DNA of 64,000 nt. Origin: Botryococcus braunii (Eukaryota > Chlorophyta > Trebouxiophyceae). The DNA lies in assembly GCA_002005505.1 (NCBI GenBank), contig KV908575.1, forward strand, positions 94,053-158,052, read 5' to 3'. This document shows positions 21,939 to 33,400 of this stretch, piece after piece. The translations under genes were made by a program, and so were the position numbers. Under the pieces are notes generated by a model. That model was not told the origin of the DNA and did no database searches. It saw only the letters and a list, made by a program, of their open reading frames with translations. Each line of letters opens with the position of its first letter. The first letter of the stretch is position 1.

Positions 21939-21952
21939 GGTTATGGGCCCAC
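21939..21952 (+). other. primer-binding site of copia D (internal tRNA-iMet type)
   Basis: GGTTATGGGCCCAC, two bases after the LTR; complementary to the anticodon arm of initiator tRNA-Met. Confidence 0.85.
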
Positions 21953-22328
21953 GCCCTTCCAGCTGAGCCAAGTAAAAGCAGGAGTGAAGGTCGTCTACGG
22001 ATGGGTCAGACGTAAGCGTCAACAAAGGAGCTCGAGCATGGCGCAGCGGCGCAAGGGAACTCGAGTGTACCAGGACCATTATCTTACTCACAGTTTACCT
22101 TTCTGGGAAATTCATAATTGAAGTTTTAGCTGTGCTTTATCATTCATAGACGTTGTCTAGAAGCACTGAGTGAGTCGGGCCGGACTCCGGCGCAAACTTC
22201 TGAGGGGAACATATCTGCTACTACTGTGCAAGACTGGCTGGTAAATTTCCATGACATGGAGGGAATTGTAGGGTATTGCTGCATTCCAGAAGTTTATGAG
22301 TAAGTTTGGCTGGTGAAGTGACAATAGT

Positions 22329-25300
22329 ATGACAAAAAGGGGCAAAGAAAAGGAAAGTAGCAGTGAAACAGCAATGTCTCAACCTGGAGAAGTCAGTGGG
22401 GCCACTCCAGGGCAGTCTATGACCGGGACACAATCAGCCACTGCAGAACCAAAGGTGGAGATTGACAAGGCAGCCTACATCCCCAATACCTCTAATCCAA
22501 AGATGACTGTCATGCTTGATGATGGAGGGCGCAATTTTGAATTTTGGTATGAAAATTTGGAGGCGTGCGCAAACACCAAGGGGGTCAGAGCGGCTTTGGA
22601 GAGGCCAATGCCAGGGTCGGTGGAGAACTCAGCCATCAAGCAGTGGCTGATCCAGTCAGTTCCAGTCATCTGGCATTCTCAGATCTCATGCCACAAAGCA
22701 GCGTTCGACTTCATCGCGTGGGTGAAGAACAGTCACACTGGAGGGAGCAACCAAGACATCAACCTTGAGTGGTACAAGGAAATGGAGCAGGGCATCAAGA
22801 CAGGGGAGACACTCAAGGTCTACCTCTACAGAATGATGGATCTGGCTACAAGTCTCAGAAACAACGCGTTCATCCTCTTGGACCACAATGTTGGGGAGCT
22901 GATGGTGAAGGGCCTCCCTCCTGTGCTGAGGCTCGAGTCCCTGGAGGTTATGGCAACCGACAAGCCGCCATTGGAGCTGATTCAAAGAATCCTGCGCGCC
23001 GCAGCCAGCCGTGGGTACAAGGACCCACCTGCAGAGGGAACACCTCAGGCCATGGCAGCTGCAGCAGTGGCTGGTCCCTCTGGGGGGGTAGCTGGAGCGT
23101 CATCAAGCGCTGGAGCTGCACCAGGAGTGGGAGCAGTACCGGGAGTTGGAGCAGCACTACCAGCAAACGAACAGCCTCCCGCTGGCCCCTCTGCAACGAC
23201 TTTTGGTGGCAGGGGGCGTGGACCTGGCAGGGCAAGAAGGCCCAGAGAGGAGCTTACATGCCACTTCTGCAAGGCAAAGGGCCACTTCATGACTGACTGC
23301 GGACCGCTCAGGCAGCTGCAGGCTCTGCATCAAAACATGCAAGCGGCAAGCGTTGGGCCTGCAGCTTACTGGGGCCAGGGAGGCCCACAGTCGTCTCCTC
23401 AAGCCTGGTGGGACCATGGATCTGGCCGGGGTGGCCCGCCTTCATCCGCTTCCAGCCCTGGACCTCCTTCAGCATATAACTATCCAACAAGTCAACACAC
23501 GTTTCCGGGGTGGCATTTACCACCTCCACCCCCTCCTTCTGGTGAGGCGATGTTTATCTCTCTCAATGTGCTTGCCCCAACTTCGCATGGAGCTAGCAGC
23601 ACATCTTGGTTAATAGATAGTGGTGCCTCTGTGCATATAGTCAATGATCTCTCATTGCTCCATAATCCAGTTATGCATAGACAGCCTCTTCCTCTGCACT
23701 TGGCAACCTCAGACGCCAAGGGAGGAATCATTGCATCTGGGTCTGTATGCCTTGTGAATGCAAGGCACGAAGTATTCTGGCTACACAATGTGCAGTGTGT
23801 TCCTTCTGCGCATACCAACCTCATTTCAGTCACTGGTGCAATTCAGGATGGAGCATCTTTCCTGACTGACACTGCAGGTGGTTACACAGCCATGAAGGGA
23901 CCTGAAGGGTGGTGTGGAGATATCACCCGCGCACGAGGTCTGTTTTTTTTGGAGTTTGTTAGTCCTGTCAGAGGGCAGCAAGTTGGCTGCAGACATATTG
24001 ATCACATGGCTGAGGCGTCTCATCTTAGGAAAGGACACGTGTGTAGCGAGAGATCTCTGTGGCATGCTAGGTTAGGTCATCCTGGTGCCAGCAGCATGCA
24101 GAGGTTCTCCAAGGAAGATCTGGTTACAGGAATCAATATCTCCCTTGCTCCCTGCTCTGAGTGCCCCAAGCACTGTGAATCGTGTATACAAGGGAAACAC
24201 TCCAGACCTCCTTTCCCGGTATCTTCCAGGCCTGCACATCACCCACTCGATAGAGTCCATGTGGATACTGTGGGTCCCATATCACCTCCTGCCATCACAG
24301 GTGAACGATATTGGGTCACTGTAGTGGATGAAAGTTCACACCAAGTTGCCTCCCTGCCTGTGAAGTCAAAGGATTGCATCCCAAAGGCTGTGATAGACCT
24401 GCTCCGTTTTTGGCAGACCCAACGAGGCACGGTTGTGAAGTGTGTGAGGACTGACAGGGGTTCAGAGTTCCTGAACCAGCAATTCAAAGAGTTTTGTGCT
24501 CAGCAGGGCACTAAGATGGAGTCCTCAGCGCCCTACACGCCTCAGCAGAATGGGGTGGCGGAGAGGATGAATAGGACCCTGAAGGAGCGAACAAGGACTC
24601 TGTTGGTCCATGCTGCAGCAGACCCCTCCCTTTGGAAGGAGGCGCTTGAGACAGCTACCCTCCTCTACAATGTGGGTCCTACTTCAGGCAGGTCCCTGAC
24701 CCCCATGGAATTATTCTTTGGTGTCAAACCTGATGTGTCTGTGCTGCGCACGTTTGGCTGTGTAGCCCATGTGCACATTCCCAGTGGCCAAAGGTCTGTT
24801 TTTGGGCCCAAGACCATCCCTGGGATGTTTACTGGTTATTGTCCCCAGTCTAAAGCGTATCGTGTGTACGTGGGGAATGGAGTGTGGAAGGAGAGTAGGG
24901 ACGTCAGCTTTATCGAGCACTTGAGGGGGGCTGAGAGAGTGGGTCTATCAAAGGTCCAGCCTGGGTCTGTCTATGATTCTAGGATATCACCCCCCCTTGG
25001 CAGTGAGAATCTGGCAACGCCTCAAGCAATTCCCTCTGCTGCTCCACCCACGTTCTGGGATGAGGAGGATGACCATGGAGTGGAGACGCTTTCCACTGGG
25101 GCTCCTGGGACCTCTGGACTTTGTGCTGGGGATCAGTCTGGAGACGGGACCACAGCAGCACATGACCAAGGAAACCCCACCAGCCTGGATTCTACTGTTG
25201 GGACCCCAGAATCATCTCAGCACTCGTGGTCGGTGCTTGAGCATATGCAGAATCTGGCCAGGGGGGGTGTAGAAACTCAATCCCAGGTAGAAAAAATGCA

Positions 25301-27542
25301 GAAGGTACAAGAGGGGTTGCGAATGCAGGGGAAGTCACAAATTCCCCTTCCTCCAGGGACCACCCTTACAAGGGAGCAGCGTTATGTACAGCGCGTGGCT
25401 AGGAGAGAGCATTCTGACATCCCATTGCATGCCCCTGACCCAGGTCAGGCAATTGTGAGTGAGCCAAACATGGTTGGTCTCCCTGATATGCAGGGGCAGG
25501 TTGAGACAGTCGAGGCTATGTTCGGTGCAGATGTAAGAGATGAGAGCAGTGGGTTAGACATGCCAGCAGTAGGGGAAGCTGGTGCCCAATCCCAGTCACT
25601 GGCTAGTCATGCTTATGGTGTGCAGGCTGACATTGTAGGCGCAGCTCAGGCAAGTCTGGGTAGTGTGCCCAAGTGTGAGTCCAGGAGAGAGAGAGAGCTG
25701 CTGCTCCCCTCTGCATTGCGGAAGGTGCGAGAATGTAAGGGTGCTGCACATGAGTCCAGTAGTCAAGGAGAGAGAGAGAGACTTGAGAAGGAATCAGATA
25801 ATCCCGGCAGTACTGCCCAGTCCCAGCATAAGGTACATAATGTACCTTATTCTGGCAACCAGGGAGAGAGAGAGAGAGAAGGGAACAGCATCAGTAAGGC
25901 TGACAGCCCTGCTGCACCACAGCATAAGGTACAGAGTGTACCTTCTGTCACGTTGGGAAAAGTTCACGTGCCCTCAAACTTGAGGGAAGCCCAGCGCTCA
26001 CCTCAGTGGGAGTTTTGGCAGCAGGCAATGCAAGAGGAGATGGAGTCTTTAGACACCCATGAGGTTATGCAGTATGTGGAAAGACCCCATGGGCAGAAAG
26101 TTATCCCTGTTCATTGGATTTTTTCTACAAAAAACGATGCACATGGGAATGTCACTCGGTTTAAAGCAAGATTGGTTGCCCAGGGTTGCAGACAGATTCC
26201 TGGTATAGATGTTGGTGAGGTTTTTGCACCTACCAGCAGCTATGGTGCTAGGAGAGCTGTGTTGGCAGTGGCTGCCACACAAAATCTTGAGATCCACCAA
26301 GTGGATATCAAGACAGCTTTTCTCAATGGGGAGTTGGAGGAAGAGGTCTATGTGACCCAACCACCAGGATTTGAGAATGGCAACACGAGAGTTGTGTGCA
26401 AGCTCAGGAAGGCACTCTACGGTCTTAAGCAAGCCCCACGGGCTTGGCACAAGACCTTGAGCGACAAGTTGAGCGTGATGGGGTATAGTGTGTGCAAGAG
26501 CGACGCTGGGGTATACATCAGGAGGGCCCCTGATGGTAATCTGTCGTTTATTCTTGTTTATGTCGATGATCTTCTCATAGTTGCCAGAGTGGTTGCAGAG
26601 ATTGAGTGGGGGAAAGAGTTATTGAAGAAGGACTTCACCATCCATGATTTGGGAGAGGTGAATGATTTCCTGGGGTGTCAGGTCCTACGCAATAGAGTTC
26701 AGGGCACTATTTCCATGAGTTGCACTCCCAAGATTGATGCTCTTGTGGAGAAGTTTGGCGTTGCTGATGATGGACGTGGGGTTGATACCCCCATGTCCAA
26801 GGACTTCGTGGCTAGCAGCAGACCCGAGTCCTCAGATGGTATGTCACATGGGGCTGGTACCCCTCTGCCACCTGGTCATCGATACTGCGAGTTAATTGGA
26901 TCGTTACTGTACATAGCCAATACGACCCGGCCTGACATTTCTCAGGCTGTTGGAGTGTTGTCAAGGTATAGAATGACACCCACTACCTCACACTGGAATG
27001 AGGCCATTCGAGTGCTGAAGTACTTGAGAGATACCAGAGAGTTAGCTCTTACTCTGGGTGGAAAGGGCCCTGAGCTAGAAGGCTATGTTGATGCCGACTA
27101 TGCTGGGGACCTGGACCACAGGTATTCCACCACTGGCTATGTTCTATCAGTCTATGGTAGTGCCGTGGTTTGGGGAAGCAAGAAGCAGAGCTCAGTTGCT
27201 ACCTCAACTGTGCAAGCTGAGTTTATGGCAGCTGGCCATATTGTGAAGGAAGCCAACTGGCTAAGGGGCTTCTTGGAAGAGATAGGGGCTGCACCTTGGA
27301 GGGTCAAAATTTTCTGTGACAACCAAGGATGCATTTCTAATTTACGGAACCCCCTGTATTCCAAATTCACAAAGCACGTTGCAGTAAGCTTCCACTACGC
27401 TAGGGAAGCTATGGCACTTGGGCAGGTAGATATCCTCTATGTGGAATCTGCACGCAATGTGGCTGACATTATGACCAAGCCACTTGCCAAGCCCGTGTTT
27501 GTTGGTCATCGTGATTCACTAGGTTTGAGAAGATACACTTAA
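22329..27542 (+). CDS. gag-pol: copia D gag-pol polyprotein, 1737 residues
   Basis: A single uninterrupted frame with all copia domains in order. Gag covers residues 40-300. The CCHC knuckle CHFCKAKGHFMTDC is near 310. The protease WLIDSGASVHIVND is near 427. The pre-integrase motif LWHARLGHPG is near 577. The integrase has HVDTVG (643), CVRTDRGSEF (704) and the Glu of GVAERMNRTLKER (about 740). A long hinge (about 870-1200) is rich in Ser/Gly and carries repeated RERERE stretches from GA repeats. RT shows KTAFLNGELEEEVYVTQ (about 1328) and YVDDLLIV (1411). RNase H shows GYVDADYAGD (1584) and CDNQG (1663). It ends in TAA 20 nt before the 3' LTR. Gag and pol are one frame, as usual in plant copia; control of the Gag:Pol ratio is not evident. 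ATG 22329 is the first start in frame. Confidence 0.95.
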   Translation: MTKRGKEKESSSETAMSQPGEVSGATPGQSMTGTQSATAEPKVEIDKAAYIPNTSNPKMTVMLDDGGRNFEFWYENLEACANTKGVRAALERPMPGSVENSAIKQWLIQSVPVIWHSQISCHKAAFDFIAWVKNSHTGGSNQDINLEWYKEMEQGIKTGETLKVYLYRMMDLATSLRNNAFILLDHNVGELMVKGLPPVLRLESLEVMATDKPPLELIQRILRAAASRGYKDPPAEGTPQAMAAAAVAGPSGGVAGASSSAGAAPGVGAVPGVGAALPANEQPPAGPSATTFGGRGRGPGRARRPREELTCHFCKAKGHFMTDCGPLRQLQALHQNMQAASVGPAAYWGQGGPQSSPQAWWDHGSGRGGPPSSASSPGPPSAYNYPTSQHTFPGWHLPPPPPPSGEAMFISLNVLAPTSHGASSTSWLIDSGASVHIVNDLSLLHNPVMHRQPLPLHLATSDAKGGIIASGSVCLVNARHEVFWLHNVQCVPSAHTNLISVTGAIQDGASFLTDTAGGYTAMKGPEGWCGDITRARGLFFLEFVSPVRGQQVGCRHIDHMAEASHLRKGHVCSERSLWHARLGHPGASSMQRFSKEDLVTGINISLAPCSECPKHCESCIQGKHSRPPFPVSSRPAHHPLDRVHVDTVGPISPPAITGERYWVTVVDESSHQVASLPVKSKDCIPKAVIDLLRFWQTQRGTVVKCVRTDRGSEFLNQQFKEFCAQQGTKMESSAPYTPQQNGVAERMNRTLKERTRTLLVHAAADPSLWKEALETATLLYNVGPTSGRSLTPMELFFGVKPDVSVLRTFGCVAHVHIPSGQRSVFGPKTIPGMFTGYCPQSKAYRVYVGNGVWKESRDVSFIEHLRGAERVGLSKVQPGSVYDSRISPPLGSENLATPQAIPSAAPPTFWDEEDDHGVETLSTGAPGTSGLCAGDQSGDGTTAAHDQGNPTSLDSTVGTPESSQHSWSVLEHMQNLARGGVETQSQVEKMQKVQEGLRMQGKSQIPLPPGTTLTREQRYVQRVARREHSDIPLHAPDPGQAIVSEPNMVGLPDMQGQVETVEAMFGADVRDESSGLDMPAVGEAGAQSQSLASHAYGVQADIVGAAQASLGSVPKCESRRERELLLPSALRKVRECKGAAHESSSQGERERLEKESDNPGSTAQSQHKVHNVPYSGNQGEREREGNSISKADSPAAPQHKVQSVPSVTLGKVHVPSNLREAQRSPQWEFWQQAMQEEMESLDTHEVMQYVERPHGQKVIPVHWIFSTKNDAHGNVTRFKARLVAQGCRQIPGIDVGEVFAPTSSYGARRAVLAVAATQNLEIHQVDIKTAFLNGELEEEVYVTQPPGFENGNTRVVCKLRKALYGLKQAPRAWHKTLSDKLSVMGYSVCKSDAGVYIRRAPDGNLSFILVYVDDLLIVARVVAEIEWGKELLKKDFTIHDLGEVNDFLGCQVLRNRVQGTISMSCTPKIDALVEKFGVADDGRGVDTPMSKDFVASSRPESSDGMSHGAGTPLPPGHRYCELIGSLLYIANTTRPDISQAVGVLSRYRMTPTTSHWNEAIRVLKYLRDTRELALTLGGKGPELEGYVDADYAGDLDHRYSTTGYVLSVYGSAVVWGSKKQSSVATSTVQAEFMAAGHIVKEANWLRGFLEEIGAAPWRVKIFCDNQGCISNLRNPLYSKFTKHVAVSFHYAREAMALGQVDILYVESARNVADIMTKPLAKPVFVGHRDSLGLRRYT

Positions 27543-27547
27543 AGCAT

Positions 27548-27562
27548 GCAGGCAAGGGGAAG
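27548..27562 (+). other. polypurine tract of copia D
   Basis: GCAGGCAAGGGGAAG immediately before the 3' LTR start TGTTGAG. Confidence 0.8.
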
Positions 27563-28254
27563 TGTTGAGTTCTGAACATTATTATTGAATGCCTTGTGCT
27601 TTAAGTGATCTTCATGTGTGCACTATTAGGATATGGGTCCATTGAGAACATAAGGTACCTTGAGACACGGCAGATTCTGGACGTTTTCGAACATAAGGTA
27701 CAATCCTATCTAGATCACACGTTTGTCGGATGAACTCTTAAGGCTGCCCCACCGGAGTGAATACCAACTGGTTGTGAAAGATGCTGGGCATCACCAGATG
27801 CTAGTCTTGTCCGACAGTTGTGTGTGGCACTCAGCAGACAGTCGTACGGACTGTAGCTGGAGTAACTTCGTCTATTGACGACCTGTCTGCTTTGTACAGG
27901 TACGGTGCGGCAGTGTGTGTTGTATCATTGTTGCTATTGTGAGAGTGAACAAGCTTAGTGTACCCTGTAGTCACTCAAACAGATAAGGGACAGTGACTTC
28001 AGGGAGTATAGGCATGTACTTGAACGTAGCCGTCTAGAGCCTTATCTAGTGATTGCTTGATCGGTGCTTGTGTACAAGATAATGATGTAACGGAACTGGT
28101 TGTGAAAGATGCTGGGCATCACCAGATGCTAGTCTTGTCCGACAGTTGTGTGTGGCACTCAGCAGACAGTCGTACGGACTGTAGCTGGAGTAACTTCGTC
28201 TATTGACGACCTGTCTGCTTTGTACAGGGAAAGCCGATTGCCCATAACCTTTCA
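27563..28254 (+). mobile_element. 3' LTR of copia D
   Basis: Same 692 bp as the 5' LTR, including both leader blocks (27766-27899 and 28094-28227) and the intervening GT...TGTAA segment. Confidence 0.93.
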
Positions 28255-28261
28255 CACCTGC

Positions 28262-29303
28262 GCCCCAGCGCTCATGTTTGGCAGGGAGCAGACAGAGAGA
28301 GAGAGAGACATGGGCACATCACCAAGACAGACCAAGTGTCCAAGCTGTGCAGAGTGGTTCAATTGCCTGTGAGAGCTCTGACGAGGCTGAAGCACGTCAG
28401 TCATGTAAGAGTGTGGATGAGGAGGTGAATCGGAAGCTTGGACAGTGTGAGAATTTGCCCAATTACAAGAGCTTTCCGAGAGATACCTGTGTCTGGGAGG
28501 ATGATGTGAGAGTGCGAAGCAGTAAGCTCGAAAGGGCAAACTGTGAGTCTAAGAGAGAGAGAGAGAGCAGCGAGGAAAGTCAGACTCCTCACAAACTGCA
28601 CCCTGGTGCAGTGCAGCGTCAGTCAGCGAAAGAGTAGTGGGTGAAAGAGAGAGTGAGAGCAAGCCAGATCAGGGGAAGCACACAGGGGTACGGTTTGGGA
28701 AGATTAGTGTGCCTTCCAGCTTGAGGGAGGCACAGAAGTCCCCTCAGTGGGAATATTGGAAGGCTGCTATGCAAGAAGAGCAGCCCACGAGGTCATGGAG
28801 TATGTCCCGAGACCTCGTGGTCATAAAGTACTTCCAGTCCATTGGATCTTTTCAGTGAAAATGGATGCCCATGGCAATGTGCTGAGGTTCAAGGCTAGGC
28901 TGGTAGCTCAAGGATGCAGGCAAATTCCTGGAGTAGATGTCATGGAAGTCTTTGCACCAACTAGCAGTTATGGATCCAGGAGAGCCTTACTGTCAGTGGC
29001 TGCACAAGAGGGTCTTGAAATTCACCAGGTGGATGTCAAGACTGCTTTCCTGAATGGAGAATTAGAGGAGGAGGTGTATGTCACACAACCTCCTGGGTTT
29101 GAAAATGGGATGGGAACACAGTGTGTCGCTTGAAGAAGGCATTGTATGGCCTGAAGCAAGCTCCAAGGGCATGGCATAAGACCCTTAATGAGAAGCTGCA
29201 TACCATGGGCTATGAAGTGTGCAAGAGTGATGCTGGGGTCTATGTGAAGTGCTCAGTCGATGGAGGAAAGTCATTTGTGTTGATTTATGTAGATGATCTA
29301 CTG
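28262..29303 (+). pseudogene. pol: copia A hinge and reverse transcriptase, N-terminal part (frameshifted)
   Basis: Continues the A frame after D. A hinge region rich in RERE and Ser precedes the RT (VNRKLGQCENLPNYKSFPRD is also present in B). RT motifs: VLPVHWIFSVKMDAHGN, QVDVKTAFLNGELEEE, ALYGLKQAPRAWHKTLN, and FVLIYVDDLL at the E insertion point. Frame changes occur near 28620, near 28780 (a small deletion relative to B), and near 29109. E is inserted just after the YVDD catalytic motif. Confidence 0.85.
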
Positions 29304-30423
29304 TGTGATCTGCAAAGATCCAACGGTGTTATATTAATCATAAATGATGACTATACTCACAAGTATATCATCCATGTACTTAATCAGTTTGACCAAGACA
29401 TACATAGTCGACAGCGTCAAACTGATGAACAATTCACGTATAGCAATTGCTTCCACAGAAGTTTCTCACAACAAGTGAGAGAGAAAGAAAGCAATTCACA
29501 TGAGTCCATTCAGGAGTCGGCTTAACAAGCCAAAGAGATCGAATGACTTACAAACTACTGTCGAACGAACACACACACTAAATAGTCTTACCTGCAAAGA
29601 TCCAAAGGTGTTATATTAATCATAAATGATGACTATACTCACAAGTATATCATCCTGTGAACACACTAACACCTTTAGTTCATTGCATATGATGAACCTT
29701 ATCTATAAGCACCCCTCAGCCGTCACATAGCTGACTTACCATGTACTTAATCAGTTTGACCAAGACATACATAGTCGACAGCGTCAAACTGATGAACAAT
29801 TCTGCAACATTCACATACCCATATTAGTCTCTGATCATCAAAACGGCACTTATGGCCGTGATCAAAAACATGACCGGCAGAGCCCCGACTTACCACGTAT
29901 AGCAATTGCTTCCACAGAAGTTTCTCACAACAAGTGAGAGAGAAAGAAAGCAATTCACATGAGTCCATTCAGGAGTGGGCTTAACAAGCCAAAGAGATCG
30001 AATGACTGCCTGGTGGTCCGGGTTCTCTGGCTATCTGTACTCAGATCAGCGCGTGGGAAACGCGCTGTCCAGCACTGCTACTGGCCTTTTTCACGAACAT
30101 TAGGACATGCTCAGGGTTCCTATCCACAGAATTTGGACCCTTATCCTACAGTAACACATTTATTAACTCTAGATGCATGTCTTCCAGCCACTAAAGGCTG
30201 GAAGGTATTTACAGCCATAGAAAAAATATCTCTCAATGCATTAATACTCATAGATTGATCGTTCATAGCCATTGTCAAGATGTCTTTACCTTGAGTTAAC
30301 TGCTTGGTTAACTTACAGCTAATTATTACATGTGATTGTACCTTCACACACGCACGCACGCACGCACGTGCACGCACGCACGCACGTTAATTAACATGAC
30401 ATAATGAAGTACAAAACCCAACA
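29304..30423 (-). mobile_element. 3' LTR of copia E
   Basis: Copy of the 5' LTR (offset 6016). Intron-less leader at 29310-29547. Intron-bearing leader: exons 30006-29894, 29801-29740 and 29654-29592; introns 29893-29802 and 29739-29655. Confidence 0.92.
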
Positions 30424-30440
30424 ATCTTCCCCTTGCTTCA
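30424..30440 (-). other. polypurine tract of copia E
   Basis: Minus-strand GAAGCAAGGGGAAGAT directly before the LTR start TGTTGGG; nearly the same tract as in A and D (GGCAAGGGGAAG). Confidence 0.75.
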
Positions 30441-30448
30441 CATGTCAG

Positions 30449-33400
30449 TTAATTAAAAGCAGGTCCTGACACACTCAATTTAGCCCTATGCTTCTCAAAT
30501 GCAGCAGATGCCAGTGGTTTGGTAAACATATCTGCTACATTTTCAGATGTAGCAACATAGACAGGGTCAATCTGCCCCCAAGCCACTTTCTCACGTGCAT
30601 AATGATAGCTGATGCTGATATGCTTAGTGAACTTTGACACTATGTGATTTTTCAAGTGCTGTATAGCCCCTTGATTGTCACAGAATAGCTTGACAGTCTT
30701 CACTGTGACTCCAAGCTCTTCCAGCATACCACCCATCCACATTACCTCCTTTACTGCCGCAGCAGTCGCAACAAATTCAGCTTCCACAGTAGATGTAGAC
30801 ACTGAAGATTGCTTCTTGCTGCACCAAGACACTGCTGACCCGTTTAGAAGAAGAACAAACCCTGTGGTTGATTTTCTTCCATCCAAGTCACCAGCAAAAT
30901 CTGCATCCACGTATCCCACCAACTCATTGTCACCAGAGTTAGTGTACATTATGCCCATTTCCTTAGTGCAATTTAAGTACCTCAGTACTCTTATAGCACC
31001 ATTCCAATGCGCTGTCGTAGGTTGCCCCCTGAACCGACTCAAAACCCCCACAGCCTGAGCTATGTCAGGCCTATTTGTGGTAGCTAGGTATTGTAGTGAT
31101 CCCACGAGCTCCAGATACCTGTGACCCTCTGGCAATGGTGTGCCTGCTCCTACCTGCTCACCACCAGCCCCCAAGGGTGGCTCTGGATTTTGTGAAGTGA
31201 CAAACCCATGCGCCATTGGAGTATCAACATCCCTGCCTTGTGCAGGAAGTCCATACTCCTCCACCAGCCTCTCAATTTTTAATACGTTAGTCATCTTGAG
31301 GCTCCCAGTGGTCTCATCTTTGGTGATTTCACATCCCAGAAATGATTTAATCTCACCAAGATCATGAATAGAGAAACTACAAGTGAGCTTAGATTTGACT
31401 TGCTCAATGGTTTCCCCTTCCTTGCATACAATCAACAAGTCATCAACATAAGTCAGCAAGTAAACATGTGACTCATAGGATTCCTTGTTGACAAACAGTG
31501 ATGAATCGCTTTTGCAGGCAGTAAAGCCAAACTTGCTAAGCTCTTCAACAAGGCGCTTATGCCACGCGCGTGGGGCCTGCTTCAGGCCATACAATGATTT
31601 CAGAAGCTTACATACTCTACTCGAATCACCATTAGAGAAACAGGGGGTTTGAGTTACATAAACTTCCTCCTCTAAGGACCCATTAAGAAAGGCAGTTTTA
31701 ATATCTACCTGATGTACCTTCCATCCCTTAGCGTTTGCCAGATTCAGAAGCACACGCCTGGACGAGTGTGTACTGACAGGAGCAAAAGTCTCAAAATAAT
31801 CCACCCCTGGTCTTTGTTTGCATCCTTGTGCCACAAGCCTCGCCTTGAACCTGATTACATCCCCAAAACCATCAGTTTTAATTGCATAAACCCACTTCAG
31901 TGGGATCACCTTGGCATGGGAAGGCTTGTGACAGTATTCAAATGTCTCATGAGACTCAATTGAGTCCATTTCCTCATTCATAGCCTCCATCCAGTATACC
32001 CATTGAGGTGAATTCCTCGCCTCAAACCAATCGTTAGGGATTTTTACATTCCTAGAGGACAGGACCTCCTTCTCCTTTGCACCATTTTGGTTAGGTGATG
32101 TGACCCTTGTTGCTCCTGCTATCGCATCGTCTTTGACAAAGTAAGATGCAGGTATATACTTATCAGGTTGAGCAAGTGTCTCTCTAAGATCATACCTACT
32201 CATCCCACCTCTTACCCTAACCTGCGCCTCATCCCCACTGTCAGACTCCTGTGATGAGCGGTCCTGATCCGAGTCACTACCGGGATCATTTTCACCATCT
32301 CCTGGCTGTTCCTGCTCATCCCCAGGGCCCATTGACTCTTCCCCTGAGACGCCTGGACCATGTGTATCCCTGTTTCCACTCTCTTCCGCCTGAGCTTGTT
32401 GCCTTAGTACTTCATTGAGTCTCTGCAACACTTCTAGGTTAGCTGGTAGGATTTGGTCTTCTCCCCTTCCAGCTTCCCTGTTCATGTCCACTGCCTCAGC
32501 AATGTCAACTGGGACAAAATCCCAGTCCTCTTCGTCTGCAGAGCTTGGCACCTGATCACAGTTTACATCACGTGGGAAATCAGGGGGCAGTTGGGTATCT
32601 GTAGAGAGAGTGTGGATACCCAATTTGTCTTCAAAAAATTTCACATTTTTTGACACCTTGATCTTATCCCCAACCAGCACTCTATATGCCTTAGATGCTG
32701 GTTCGTACCCGACAAACATTCCTGCCTCTGATCTAGGAGAAAAGGCAGACAGATCCTTGTCAGGCGTTTTGATGTATGCCAGACAGCCAAATACCCTCAA
32801 GTAATGAACAGCAGGCTTCCTGCCAAATAATAGCTCATAAGGGGTAGCAGTCTTCCCCTTAATTGCCCTGAGGTTTAGTAACCTAACAGCAGTAGGCAGC
32901 GCTTCGGTCCACAAGCTTTGTGGAGCCTTAGCCTGTAGCAGCAACATTCTAACCTTCTCTTTCAAGGAACGGTTAAAGCGTTCCGCCCGGCCATTTTGTT
33001 GCGGAGTATAAGGGGCAGACGTCTCGTGTCTTATCCCCTTTGACTGAAAGAACTCACGCAAATCTGAGTTTACAAACTCAGTCCCTCTATCAGTCCTGAC
33101 AACTTTTACAGTATGGCCACTCTGATTTTCTAAGTACAGGAGAATTGCTCTAACAGCATCACCCACCTGAGACTTCAGGACCCATGCCCTTGCAACACCC
33201 GCCTTTGAGAAATCATCCAGCATGGTGAGCATGTATCTCTCTCCTTCAGCACCCGGTACAGGCAGTTCACCCACAATATCCATGTGGACAATCTCTAATC
33301 GCTCTGTAGCCGTTGCCGGAGAGCGTGGGTAGCTCTCTCTAGTCTGCTTCCCCAGAACACAAACCTCACAATGTGAGTGACCATGATTGCAAGGTGATAA

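Larger units (their letters stand above)
21245..28254 (+). mobile_element. copia element D, apparently complete (7.0 kb)
   Basis: LTRs 21245-21936 and 27563-28254, both 692 bp and seemingly identical by eye. Interior: PBS, 390-nt leader, one 1737-codon gag-pol, PPT. The 5' flank CCTGC (21240-21244) recurs at 28257-28261, two bases (CA) after the 3' LTR end, so the TSD is slightly offset. The frame of A is unchanged across the insertion (7017 nt). Identical LTRs and an open frame make D the youngest element here and a candidate for an active copy. Confidence 0.92.

Noticed and set aside
21240..28261. Treating D as lacking a TSD and therefore as a recombinant
   Set aside because: CCTGC is present on both sides, merely two bases away from the 3' LTR end, and the A reading frame is preserved across the insertion.
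29304..30423. Direct repeats separated by spacers in the E and C LTRs as a CRISPR-like array
   Set aside because: Blocks are unequal, occur only twice, and the spacers are GT-AG introns. The context is an LTR retrotransposon in a eukaryote.
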